NCBI GenBank assembly: GCA_031261945.1
Contig: JAISIQ010000151.1
Span: forward strand, 1-15,100
DNA length: 15,100 bases
Origin: Methanobrevibacter sp.
GTDB lineage: Archaea; Methanobacteriota; Methanobacteria; Methanobacteriales; Methanobacteriaceae
Direction: 5' to 3'
This document shows, piece after piece, positions 8,739 to 15,100 of the stretch. Position numbers and translations under genes: made by a program. The first letter of the stretch is position 1. Each line of letters begins with the position of its first letter. Below the pieces are notes generated by a model. That model made no database searches. It was not told where the DNA came from and saw only the letters and a list, made by a program, of their open reading frames with translations.

Positions 8739-9048
8739 AATAATTAAGTAACTAAATAATTAAATAATTCAATGCATCCTAATATTTTATGATAAAAATT
8801 TTTTAAAATCTTTACTAAATAAAATATCAAATAATATCAAAAATAAATAATAAATAAATGATATAAAATAAGTTATTCTTTTGATTATTATTATATTACT
8901 CATCATATAAATATTTTTCTAATTTTATATAAATATTAAAAACAAATAATATTAAATATTCCATTAAATTTATAAATAAGAAGTTTAAAATTTAATAACA
9001 TTAAGTAATTATATTAATACTAACTAACTTATTACTTCATTAGTTAAG
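8739..9048. other. A+T-rich spacer between uvrB and uvrC promoters
   Basis: No gene, RNA or well-defined repeat is visible here. It is the only intergenic region longer than about 300 bases in this window with no TAGCTATT-type site. Confidence 0.5.
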
Positions 9049-9092
9049 TTTATATTTTTACTATTTTTACTGTTATACCCTATATTTAAATA
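9049..9092 (+). promoter_or_regulatory. Candidate uvrC promoter, short-leader or leaderless transcript
   Basis: Two TATA-like boxes precede uvrC: TTTATATTTTTA (9049-9060) and TATATTTAAATA (9081-9092). The first would start transcription near 9080, about 20 bases before the ATG. The second would place the start at or past the ATG, so it is less likely. No GGTGA or GGAG ribosome site lies in the 20 bases before the ATG, which suggests a very short leader or initiation without a Shine-Dalgarno interaction. Confidence 0.35.
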
Positions 9093-9100
9093 CGTTATTT

Positions 9101-10945
9101 ATGTCAACAAAAGTTAAATCTCCAGAAGATCTTCCAAAAAAACCTGGTATCTACATCATGAAAGATAAAAATGATGAGATTATCTATATTGGAAAATCAA
9201 AATCTCTTAGAAATAGAGTAAAATCATATTTTAAAGACAAATATGATACTCCTAAAACAGCTATTTTAATGAGTCATTTTAATAGTTTGGAGTATATTAT
9301 CACTGATTCTGAAAAAGAAGCTCTTATTCTTGAAGCAAATCTCATCAAAAAACATAGACCTAAATATAATATCCGACTTAAAGATGACAAACGTTATCCT
9401 TATGTTAAAATCACAGATGAAGATTTTCCTCGTATTATAATTACAAGAAACATAGGAAAAACAGGTAACTATTTTGGGCCATTTACTGATGTTGGATCTG
9501 TTAGACAAACTGTAAAATTCTTAAAATCATTATTTAAAATTAGAACTTGTAGAAGAATGGACGGTCCATGTCTTAATTGTCAAATTGATCTTTGTTATGG
9601 ACCCTGTGAAGGAAATATATCAAAAAAAGAATATAAAAAATTAATATCTAAAATCGATCTATTTTTCCAAGGAAAATACACACAAATAACAAAAGATCTT
9701 GAAAAAGAAATGAAAGAAGCAGCAAAAAATCAGAATTTTGAAAAAGCAGCTGTTCTTCGTGATCAAATAGCTTCAATTAATGAAATTATGGAAAAACAAT
9801 TTGTTGATTTTGCAGCAGAATTAGATCAAGATATAATAGCTATGGCTTTTGATGGAGATTCAGCTATTGTTGTAGTATTTTCTATTAGAGATGGAAAAAT
9901 TACTGGAAAAGATGATTTTTTAATGTCTGGAACAAAAAATAATAAAACAGATGAAGTTATTTCTGCATTTATTCAACAATATTATGGAATTAATAGGCAT
10001 ATTCCTCAAGAAATCATTATTGAGCAAGCTATTAAAGATAAAAATGAAGAAAAATTGATTCTTGATTGGTTAAGTGATTTAAGAGGATCAAAAGTTGATA
10101 TTTCTGTTCCTCAAAAAGGATCTAAGTTACGACTTATTAGAATGGTAGCTAAGAATGCAGATATAATCAAAAAACAAAAAAAGAAACTTAAAAATGCAAT
10201 GATTGAAGTTAAAAAATATCTAAAATTAAGAGAACTTCCAAGAATTATTGAAGGATACGATGTTTCTAATATATCTGGAAAACTAGCTGTTGGATCAAAA
10301 GTTTCTTTTAAAGATTCAAAACCAAATAAAAAACAATATAAAAGATTTAAACTTGAAACTCCAGGACCTAATGATTATGAAATGATGAGAGAGCTATTAA
10401 GCAGAAGATTTAAAGTATTTTCGAAAGAAAATAAAGAAGATAAAGAGAATAAAGAGAATAAAAAAGATAAAGAAAAAAAAGAGATAAATGAAGAAGAACC
10501 AAATCTTATTTTGATTGATGGTGGGAAAGGACAGTTAGGAATAGCTATTGAAGTTTTAGAAAGCTATGGACTTCAACATATTCCAATAATTGGTCTTGCA
10601 AAAGAATATGAAGAAATATTTATTCCACAAAGTTCACACCCTATAATTATTCCTAAAAATAATGAAGGACTTCATTTATTACAAAGAGTTAGAGATGAAG
10701 CACATAGATTTGCTGTTAGTTATCATAGAAAACTCAGATCAAAAAATATTGAAGGATCTGAACTTGATGATATACCTGGTGTTGGGAAAAAAAGGAAAAT
10801 TAGTCTATTAAAACATTTTGGAGATATTGAAAAAATAAAAAATGCCAATGAAGAAGAAATAGCTAATATAAATGGATTAAACAAAAAAGTAGCTAAAAAT
10901 ATTTATGAATATTTTAATAAATCAAATTCAACCCATAATAAATAA
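9101..10945 (+). CDS. uvrC: Excinuclease ABC subunit C
   Basis: UvrC makes the 3' and 5' incisions in nucleotide excision repair. The 614 residues carry all expected parts. The GIY-YIG nuclease comprises G16-I-Y, Y29-I-G, R39 and E78. Four cysteines, C150, C157, C165 and C169, are placed as in the UvrC iron-sulfur cluster, and C160 is extra. A UVR domain lies at about 202-228 (DLEKEMKEAAKNQNFEKAA). The RNase H-like nuclease has D387 (GYDVSNISG), D473 (LILIDGGKGQ) and H535 (RDEAHRFAVSYHR). The C-terminal helix-hairpin-helix pair begins at about 556 (DDIPGVGKKRK). Between RRFKVF and PNLILIDGG there is an extra Lys/Glu/Asn-rich low-complexity stretch of about 25 residues (about 440-466), encoded by repeated GATAAAGAGAATAAA-like units. 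The ATG at 9101 is kept because the nuclease domain starts at once. The gene is divergent from uvrB and convergent with the M42 gene. Confidence 0.98.
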   Translation: MSTKVKSPEDLPKKPGIYIMKDKNDEIIYIGKSKSLRNRVKSYFKDKYDTPKTAILMSHFNSLEYIITDSEKEALILEANLIKKHRPKYNIRLKDDKRYPYVKITDEDFPRIIITRNIGKTGNYFGPFTDVGSVRQTVKFLKSLFKIRTCRRMDGPCLNCQIDLCYGPCEGNISKKEYKKLISKIDLFFQGKYTQITKDLEKEMKEAAKNQNFEKAAVLRDQIASINEIMEKQFVDFAAELDQDIIAMAFDGDSAIVVVFSIRDGKITGKDDFLMSGTKNNKTDEVISAFIQQYYGINRHIPQEIIIEQAIKDKNEEKLILDWLSDLRGSKVDISVPQKGSKLRLIRMVAKNADIIKKQKKKLKNAMIEVKKYLKLRELPRIIEGYDVSNISGKLAVGSKVSFKDSKPNKKQYKRFKLETPGPNDYEMMRELLSRRFKVFSKENKEDKENKENKKDKEKKEINEEEPNLILIDGGKGQLGIAIEVLESYGLQHIPIIGLAKEYEEIFIPQSSHPIIIPKNNEGLHLLQRVRDEAHRFAVSYHRKLRSKNIEGSELDDIPGVGKKRKISLLKHFGDIEKIKNANEEEIANINGLNKKVAKNIYEYFNKSNSTHNK

Positions 10946-10971
10946 AAAAATAAGAAAATAGCTATTAATAA
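10946..10971. other. 26-base convergent junction with a full AATAGCTATT palindrome
   Basis: Only 26 bases separate the uvrC and M42 stop codons. They contain the complete palindrome AATAGCTATT (10957-10966). No conventional T-run terminator for uvrC is seen on the plus strand, so transcripts probably overlap at their 3' ends. Confidence 0.6.
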
Positions 10972-12024
10972 TTAATTTAAATCATTAATAGCTTGAACTA
11001 ATAAATCGATTGTTTTTTCTATGTCTTTCATACTTGCTACACTTACAGTAGTATGAATATATCTTGTTGGAACAGAAACTACTCCTGTTGGAATTCCTGC
11101 TCGTGTTAAATGAATAGCTGTTGCATCAGTAGTTCCACCTTCACCAACTTCAAGTTGACAAGGTATATCTGCACTTTCACTTGCATCAAGAAGAATCTTT
11201 TTAACTTTTTCTGGAGTTATTATCCCTCTTCCACTTGCGTCAACAAGAATAACTGCCGGACCTTTATTTAATTTAGCAGGAGCTTCATCTTCTTTCATTC
11301 CAGGATGATCACCAGCTATTGTAACATCAAGTGCAAATGCAAGATCAGGATCTATTTTAAAAGCAGATGTTTTTGCTCCTTTTAATCCTACTTCTTCTTG
11401 AACAGTTCCAACACCAAAAACATTAACATTATCTTTTTGTTTAATTCGTTTCATGACCTCAATCATCACATAACAACCAATACGATTATCCAATGCTTTT
11501 CCCATAATAAGATCATTTGGAAACTTTTCATAGCTTGCTTTAAAACTAATTGGATCTCCAACAGCTATTAATTCTTCTGCTTCCTCTTTTGAAAATACTC
11601 CAATATCAATAAACATGTTTTCATGATCAATTATTTTCTTTCGTTCAGCTGCTTTCATCCTATGAGGAGGTTTTGCGCCAATTACTCCAGTTATATCTCC
11701 TTTAGTTCCATGGATTGTTACTATTTGATTCATCAACATTTGATCATTAATTCCACCAATTTTTGAAAATAATACAAATCCTTTTTTATCAATATGGCGA
11801 ACAATTAAACCAATTTCATCCATATGGGCTGCTAACATAACATTAATGGAATTTTTTTCCATTTTTCCATTGTTAATTCCATTTTTAATAGCTATTATAT
11901 TACCCATAATATCTTCTTGAATTTCATCAACATGACCCTCAAGTTCTTCTTTGATAATATCTACTATTTTTCCTTCAAAACCAGATATTCCTGGTGTTAC
12001 TGATAATTTTTCCATTAAATCCAT
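10972..12024 (-). CDS. M42 family metallo-aminopeptidase (TET-like / endoglucanase-M homologue)
   Basis: The 350 residues match the family. M42 enzymes are cytosolic dinuclear-metal aminopeptidases that assemble into large TET complexes and trim peptides left by the proteasome; some members were once annotated as endo-1,4-beta-glucanase. Expected metal and catalytic residues are present: H67 and D69 (AAHMDEIG), D179 (ALDNRIG), E210 and E211 (QEEVGLKGA), D233 ([11 protein letters not shown]) and H324 (RYIHTT). The [13 protein letters not shown] segment is also typical. The ATG at 12024 has an AGGTGA ribosome site four bases upstream (complement of 12029-12034), which favours it over the ATG three codons later. 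The gene stands alone: it converges with uvrC, and 317 bases separate it from the kinase gene upstream. Substrate preference cannot be read from the sequence. Confidence 0.93.
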   Translation of the reverse strand: MDLMEKLSVTPGISGFEGKIVDIIKEELEGHVDEIQEDIMGNIIAIKNGINNGKMEKNSINVMLAAHMDEIGLIVRHIDKKGFVLFSKIGGINDQMLMNQIVTIHGTKGDITGVIGAKPPHRMKAAERKKIIDHENMFIDIGVFSKEEAEELIAVGDPISFKASYEKFPNDLIMGKALDNRIGCYVMIEVMKRIKQKDNVNVFGVGTVQEEVGLKGAKTSAFKIDPDLAFALDVTIAGDHPGMKEDEAPAKLNKGPAVILVDASGRGIITPEKVKKILLDASESADIPCQLEVGEGGTTDATAIHLTRAGIPTGVVSVPTRYIHTTVSVASMKDIEKTIDLLVQAINDLN

Positions 12025-12028
12025 TTTT

Positions 12029-12034
12029 TCACCT
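12029..12034 (-). promoter_or_regulatory. Ribosome binding site of the M42 gene
   Basis: The minus strand reads AGGTGA, four bases before the ATG at 12024. It is the best Shine-Dalgarno match in front of a gene in this window and decides the start. Confidence 0.75.
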
Positions 12035-12287
12035 ATTGATAATCATAATAGCTTATATTTAATTTTCTATTTTATTTAATATTATTGTGTTAGTATATTA
12101 TATTTAATTGATAATAAGTTTAATCTAATATTTAAAAATTCCAATATTTATAATATTTAAATTTTTTTTCATTATTAATAATGATATATCTAATAAAAAT
12201 AAATTAAAAGCATCATTTCTTTTAAATTATATATAACAATAGCCATAATAAGGATAAAAAGTAAAATAAAGATTATAAAGACTTATA
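12035..12287. other. A+T-rich intergenic region upstream of the M42 gene
   Basis: No gene is visible. The stretch presumably contains the M42 promoter; TATA-like strings on the minus strand occur at about 12053-12062 and further upstream but cannot be told apart. It also holds a 16-base palindrome with TCATTATT (12169-12176) mirrored to 12184, preceded by a run of T. Confidence 0.45.
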
Positions 12288-12312
12288 AAATAAATAACCC
12301 TATTATTTATTT
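12288..12312 (-). terminator. Hairpin terminator after the ligase-kinase operon
   Basis: AAATAAATAA (12288-12297) and TTATTTATTT (12303-12312) are exact reverse complements around a 5-base loop containing CCC. The hairpin lies 29 bases after the kinase stop codon and is followed on the minus strand by T-rich sequence. It probably ends the minus-strand transcript. Confidence 0.5.
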
Positions 12313-12341
12313 CATTTCTGGTTCTAATTGGAATATCTTCC

Positions 12342-12893
12342 TTAACTTCTACCAATATCACCATTAAAAAAATTATTTATTTGATTTTTATAGCTATTTA
12401 AATCATCTTCATTATTAATTAAATAATCTGAATTTTCTATAACCTTATTGATACCAAATCCAATTTCTCTATCATCTCTTTCTTTAAAAACTTTATAGTC
12501 AAGCGAATCATCTTCTCTTTTTCGATCTTTTAATCTATTGAATCGTGTTTCTGGACTTGCATAAACTGAAACTATTTTAAAATTATCAAAGTTCTTTTTA
12601 AATAATTCAACTTCATAAGGACTTCTAATTCCTTCTATTAAAAAAAATGAGTCATGTTGTCTATCTTTTAAAGTCGTATCTTTTATTTTTTCTATAGTTA
12701 ATTTAGCTACTACATAATCTCCTTGTTCTTTTCTAAGCTCAATAGCTGTTTCTCCTGTTGAAATTTTTCTTTTTTTAGATTCTTCCCTTATAATATCTCC
12801 CATATTAACTATTATAGCTCCTTTTTCTTTAGCTATTTCAGATATTAAACTTTTTCCTGAACCAGGTAAACCTGAAATTCCTAATATTTTCAT
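12342..12893 (-). CDS. UPF0200 family P-loop nucleotide kinase-like protein
   Basis: This is an archaeal P-loop NTPase resembling nucleoside-monophosphate and dephospho-CoA kinases. Walker A GLPGSGKS lies at residues 8-15, followed by NMGDIIREE, a TRFNRLKDRKREDD lid-like basic segment, and a C-terminal RDDREIGFGINKVIENSDYLI block typical of UPF0200 proteins. An open frame reaches a TTG at 12905, but I choose the ATG at 12893 (183 residues): a GAGG ribosome site sits six bases before it and overlaps the stop codon of the preceding gene, and MKILGISG is the usual N terminus. The gene starts eight bases after the ligase stop codon, so the two are co-transcribed and probably translationally coupled. 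The substrate is not established. Pairing with a coenzyme A biosynthesis gene makes a role in that pathway worth considering. In Thermococcus a different family (DUF359) provides the dephospho-CoA kinase. Confidence 0.85.
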   Translation of the reverse strand: MKILGISGLPGSGKSLISEIAKEKGAIIVNMGDIIREESKKRKISTGETAIELRKEQGDYVVAKLTIEKIKDTTLKDRQHDSFFLIEGIRSPYEVELFKKNFDNFKIVSVYASPETRFNRLKDRKREDDSLDYKVFKERDDREIGFGINKVIENSDYLINNEDDLNSYKNQINNFFNGDIGRS

Positions 12894-12901
12894 ATTTTTC
12901 C

Positions 12902-13699
12902 TCAATTCCCTAATAAATTTGATTTAATATTTTTTAATGATTCTTTTAAAGCATTTGAATTTGAAAAATTAGCTATTAATTCATTTAAATAGCTATCTTC
13001 TTTCTTTTTTAATTTTTTAGCTATTTTTGTCATTAAAGGAATAGCTCTTACTATATTATCTATTATACTAATATCAGCTATTTGTGCTGTTCGAGATAAG
13101 GGGTTTAAATCAATAGCTATAATTTTTTTACCACTATTTTTTAAAACTTCTGCCCTATCTCCATCTTCAAGTGCAACTAAAACAAGATCTGCAGAATAAA
13201 TTCCATTTCTACTAGCAGTAGCTCGCGGAGATTCAATGTTATCTATATATAATAGCTCCTCTTTATTATTATCACTAAAATCATCCTCACTAGAACCACT
13301 ACCTCTGCACTCACTACCAATACCTAAAATATTATCATATCCTCTATCTAGAAATAGCTGTTTTATAATATCTATTCTTTCTTTTGTTCTATAAAATAAA
13401 TTAATCTCAATTTTAGCATTAACAACTTTTGAAAATTCAATTATTTCATCAATAGCTAATGCTGTTGAATTTCCATTTACAGAGATGACAGGATTTTCTG
13501 CAAGAAGAACCATAGCTATTCCTACTTCCATTGCATTATAAGCAGACTTTGTAGTTTTTTCTCCAATAAGATAATCAAAAGTTTCTCCTCTACCATGAGC
13601 TATCATTCCAGAATCTGCTAAATATCCTTCAAGATGTGCTTTTTTTATTTTTTCTCTCATTATCAAGGATTCATACCTTGGATGATTTTTAGGTATCAT
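12902..13699 (-). CDS. 4-phosphopantoate--beta-alanine ligase (archaeal phosphopantothenate synthetase)
   Basis: The enzyme joins 4-phosphopantoate to beta-alanine with ATP, giving 4'-phosphopantothenate. In archaea it works after pantoate kinase, reversing the bacterial order of condensation and phosphorylation in coenzyme A synthesis. The 265 residues match the family (COG1701/DUF137). Conserved blocks seen are IPKNHPRY at the N terminus, AHGRGETFDYLIGEKT (34-49), NPVISVNGN (69-77), ALEDGDRAEVL with EDGDR at 178-182, and IDLNPLSRTAQIADI. An acidic, Ser/Gly/Asp/Asn-rich loop (GSGSSEDDFSDNNKEE, about 130-147) lies in the middle. The ATG at 13699 is the first codon of the family N terminus; an AAGGATA sequence lies about 11 bases upstream. 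The gene precedes the UPF0200 kinase with an 8-base gap. It lies 94 bases after dph6 on the same strand and may be read from the same or its own promoter. Confidence 0.93.
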   Translation of the reverse strand: MIPKNHPRYESLIMREKIKKAHLEGYLADSGMIAHGRGETFDYLIGEKTTKSAYNAMEVGIAMVLLAENPVISVNGNSTALAIDEIIEFSKVVNAKIEINLFYRTKERIDIIKQLFLDRGYDNILGIGSECRGSGSSEDDFSDNNKEELLYIDNIESPRATASRNGIYSADLVLVALEDGDRAEVLKNSGKKIIAIDLNPLSRTAQIADISIIDNIVRAIPLMTKIAKKLKKKEDSYLNELIANFSNSNALKESLKNIKSNLLGN

Positions 13700-13793
13700 T
13701 ATAAAATAAATATCCTTATTAAAGTTTATAAATTTATTGAAAGTGTATTAATCTTCTAAACATTTTTATTAAAAATACATAAAATATTATTAA

Positions 13794-14474
13794 TTATTTA
13801 TCTTCTAAAATAGCTTTTTTTATATTATAAGTTCCATTATCAAAGTTCCAGATCTTTTTAGCTTCAATTATTTTAATTTTTTTTTTAAAAATAGGGCCAT
13901 CAATTGCTAATGTTTCTGCTTCTCCACCTTCAAAAGCTATATTTATTTCATATTTTTCTTTAATAGCTTTTAATTCAGAAATAGCTATTTTATCAATTTT
14001 TCTTCCAAGCCAAGATTCATCTAAACCTTCTGCATATACTCCAGTTAAAATTACTTCAAATCCTAAATCAACAATCCTATTCATATATTCTTCTTCATTA
14101 ATATGCCATAAAGGACTAATTGATTTTAAGCCTATTTCTTTGCAGAGTTTATCAATTCTTGATTTTTGATAAGTTGAAAAAAGAGCACCTGAATAAATAG
14201 CTTCTACGCCTTGATTTTTAAGAAAGAGTAGTTGTTTTTTAAGATCCAATAATTCTTCTTCTTTGTTTCCAGGAGTAGTTGCTCTAATAATTGGAATTTC
14301 AAGAGCTTTAGCTATTAAGTCAGTAATGTGTATATTAGGGACATGGAACATATAAGATTCATCATTTTCAGATTCCATAGTTAATAAATAAGCTATTTGG
14401 TCATTATTAGCCATAGCTTCAAAACAAGCCATTGTACTATCTTTTCCACCAGAGAACAAAATTGCAGAAATCAT
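13794..14474 (-). CDS. dph6: Diphthine--ammonia ligase (Dph6 family, N-type ATP pyrophosphatase)
   Basis: Dph6 uses ATP and ammonia to amidate diphthine, the last step in making diphthamide on a histidine of elongation factor 2 in archaea and eukaryotes. The 226 residues match the archaeal single-domain form. The PP-loop SGGKDS lies at residues 8-13; ISPLWH is mid-protein, followed by LTGVYAEGLDESWLGR, and the family block FEGGEAETLAIDGP lies near the C terminus. The ATG at 14474 begins the family N terminus (MISAILFSGGKDS). Upstream is a tandem 10-base repeat that supplies AAGGATT strings 15 or more bases from the ATG, so the ribosome site is poorly defined. The gene lies on the same strand as the ligase and kinase genes. 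The related MJ0570 proteins are sometimes annotated simply as ATP-binding proteins, but the C-terminal signature favours Dph6. Confidence 0.92.
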   Translation of the reverse strand: MISAILFSGGKDSTMACFEAMANNDQIAYLLTMESENDESYMFHVPNIHITDLIAKALEIPIIRATTPGNKEEELLDLKKQLLFLKNQGVEAIYSGALFSTYQKSRIDKLCKEIGLKSISPLWHINEEEYMNRIVDLGFEVILTGVYAEGLDESWLGRKIDKIAISELKAIKEKYEINIAFEGGEAETLAIDGPIFKKKIKIIEAKKIWNFDNGTYNIKKAILEDK

Positions 14475-14480
14475 ATAAAT

Positions 14481-14510
14481 CTTATTAATCCTTATTAATC
14501 CTTATTAATA
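14481..14510. repeat. Three tandem 10-bp repeats upstream of dph6
   Basis: CTTATTAATC is repeated at 14481-14490 and 14491-14500, with a third copy at 14501-14510 differing in the last base. Read on the minus strand the array gives AAGGATTAAT-type units just before dph6, resembling reiterated weak ribosome sites. A 7-base repeat (TTATTAA, three copies) follows at about 14511-14531. Confidence 0.7.
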
Positions 14511-14566
14511 TTATTAATTATTAATTATTAATTATGTTGTTATTAATTCTCATTATCATTTATTAA

Positions 14567-14594
14567 TATTCTTTTATTAGTATTCTTTTATCAG
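14567..14594. repeat. Two tandem 14-bp repeats
   Basis: TATTCTTTTATTAG (14567-14580) is followed directly by TATTCTTTTATCAG (14581-14594), one mismatch apart. On the minus strand they lie 31-58 bases after the stop codon of the membrane-protein gene and upstream of dph6. Confidence 0.65.
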
Positions 14595-14624
14595 TATCCT
14601 CTTTATTATCTTTTTTATTATTTA

Positions 14625-15100
14625 TTATTTATTTTTAATATTTTTTATAAATTCTCTTATAAATTTAATAATATCATCAAAGAAGACTCCTAATAATGCA
14701 ACAAGTATTCCAACTAATCCAAATATAAATATAAGAATGTTATTATTTGGCATTGCTTCTTTTGTATTTTCTATAGTATCTTGAACTGGCCCTTCAACTG
14801 ATGAAGCTACTATATCTCGAGAATTAATGTATTTTTGAATTTCTTCAAGTTTTGAGGCTTCGACTCTAAGTTGTAATTGAATCACCGCATATTTGGTATT
14901 TATTTCTCCAGTATACATTAACCAGTCTGATAAAGTAGAAATAGCTTTACTTGGGTCATATGTAGGAGGGATTTTTAATCTAATTTCTCCGGCACTGTCA
15001 ATTTCATATGATTTAAAGTTTTCATCCAAAATTTGGAGTTTATCTTCTATATTTTGTTTCCTTTCAACAGAAAATGGATCTGTTTTAACTATAACTCCAT
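14625..15100 (-). CDS. C-terminal part of an unrecognised membrane protein with a C-terminal anchor, 5' end outside window
   Basis: I do not recognise this protein. The frame is open from the right edge of the window to the TAA at 14625-14627, showing 157 complete codons. A TTG at 15029 is inside the frame and need not be the start. The visible part begins with a mixed soluble region (GVIVKTDPFSVERKQNIEDK, then SAGEIRLKIPPTYDP) that looks like an alpha/beta domain, and continues through a polar linker (about visible residues 100-117). One hydrophobic helix follows (NILIFIFGLVGILVALLGVF, about 120-139) and then a Lys/Arg-rich tail (FIREFIKNIKNK). By the positive-inside rule the tail should be cytoplasmic and the larger domain outside; a signal peptide would then be expected upstream. 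That is inference. The gene is on the same strand as dph6, 150 bases upstream of it. Confidence 0.75.
   Translation of the reverse strand, partial: GVIVKTDPFSVERKQNIEDKLQILDENFKSYEIDSAGEIRLKIPPTYDPSKAISTLSDWLMYTGEINTKYAVIQLQLRVEASKLEEIQKYINSRDIVASSVEGPVQDTIENTKEAMPNNNILIFIFGLVGILVALLGVFFDDIIKFIREFIKNIKNK

Noticed and set aside
9266..9508. Minus-strand frame of 80 codons inside uvrC
   Set aside because: Antisense shadow of the conserved GIY-YIG domain coding region.
12894..12905. TTG at 12905 as start of the UPF0200 kinase
   Set aside because: The ATG at 12893 has a well-spaced GAGG site and matches the usual family N terminus; the TTG would overlap the ligase stop codon.
15027..15029. TTG at 15029 as start of a 134-residue protein
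   Set aside because: The frame stays open to the window edge with protein-like sequence, so the gene most likely starts outside.

Overview
The window looks like a chromosomal segment of a very A+T-rich methanogenic archaeon of the order Methanobacteriales, most likely Methanobrevibacter or a close relative. This rests on several archaeal genes: 4-phosphopantoate--beta-alanine ligase, a UPF0200 P-loop kinase, a Dph6-type diphthine--ammonia ligase and an M42 aminopeptidase. Shine-Dalgarno sites of the AGGTGA / AAGGAG type, TATA-like boxes and oligo-T ends on the coding strand agree, and so does a bacterial-type uvrABC set, which among archaea is found in mesophilic methanogens and a few other lineages. 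Genus level is inference.

Layout. Positions 1-1068 (+) hold the C-terminal part of a large protein ending in a DUF3320-like domain, typical of DUF4011 helicase/nuclease proteins, with a long Asn-rich spacer. About 780 bases without a credible gene follow; they contain nested inverted repeats, a hairpin and a 28-base perfect palindrome. On the minus strand come a DUF368 membrane protein (1849-2721) and uvrA (2928-5816). An 846-base repeat-filled gap separates uvrA from uvrB (6663-8627, minus). A 473-base divergent promoter region leads to uvrC (9101-10945, plus), which converges on an M42 aminopeptidase gene (10972-12024, minus). The right side is all minus strand, in transcription order: the C-terminal part of an unrecognised tail-anchored membrane protein (15100-14625), dph6 (14474-13794), 4-phosphopantoate--beta-alanine ligase (13699-12902) and a UPF0200 kinase (12893-12342). 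The last two are tightly coupled, and a hairpin terminator follows them.

How the genes work together. UvrA, UvrB and UvrC form the complete damage-recognition and dual-incision machinery of nucleotide excision repair, but they lie in three separate transcription units. The ligase belongs to archaeal coenzyme A synthesis, and its translational coupling to the UPF0200 kinase suggests a related role for the kinase. Dph6 completes the diphthamide modification of elongation factor 2.

The most striking signal is not a gene. The palindrome AATAGCTATT and its 8-base halves occur about 30 times, in genes and between genes at similar density, far above what composition predicts. It resembles the highly iterated palindromes of cyanobacteria. 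The second is a set of four 15-base tandem repeats just upstream of the likely uvrA promoter.
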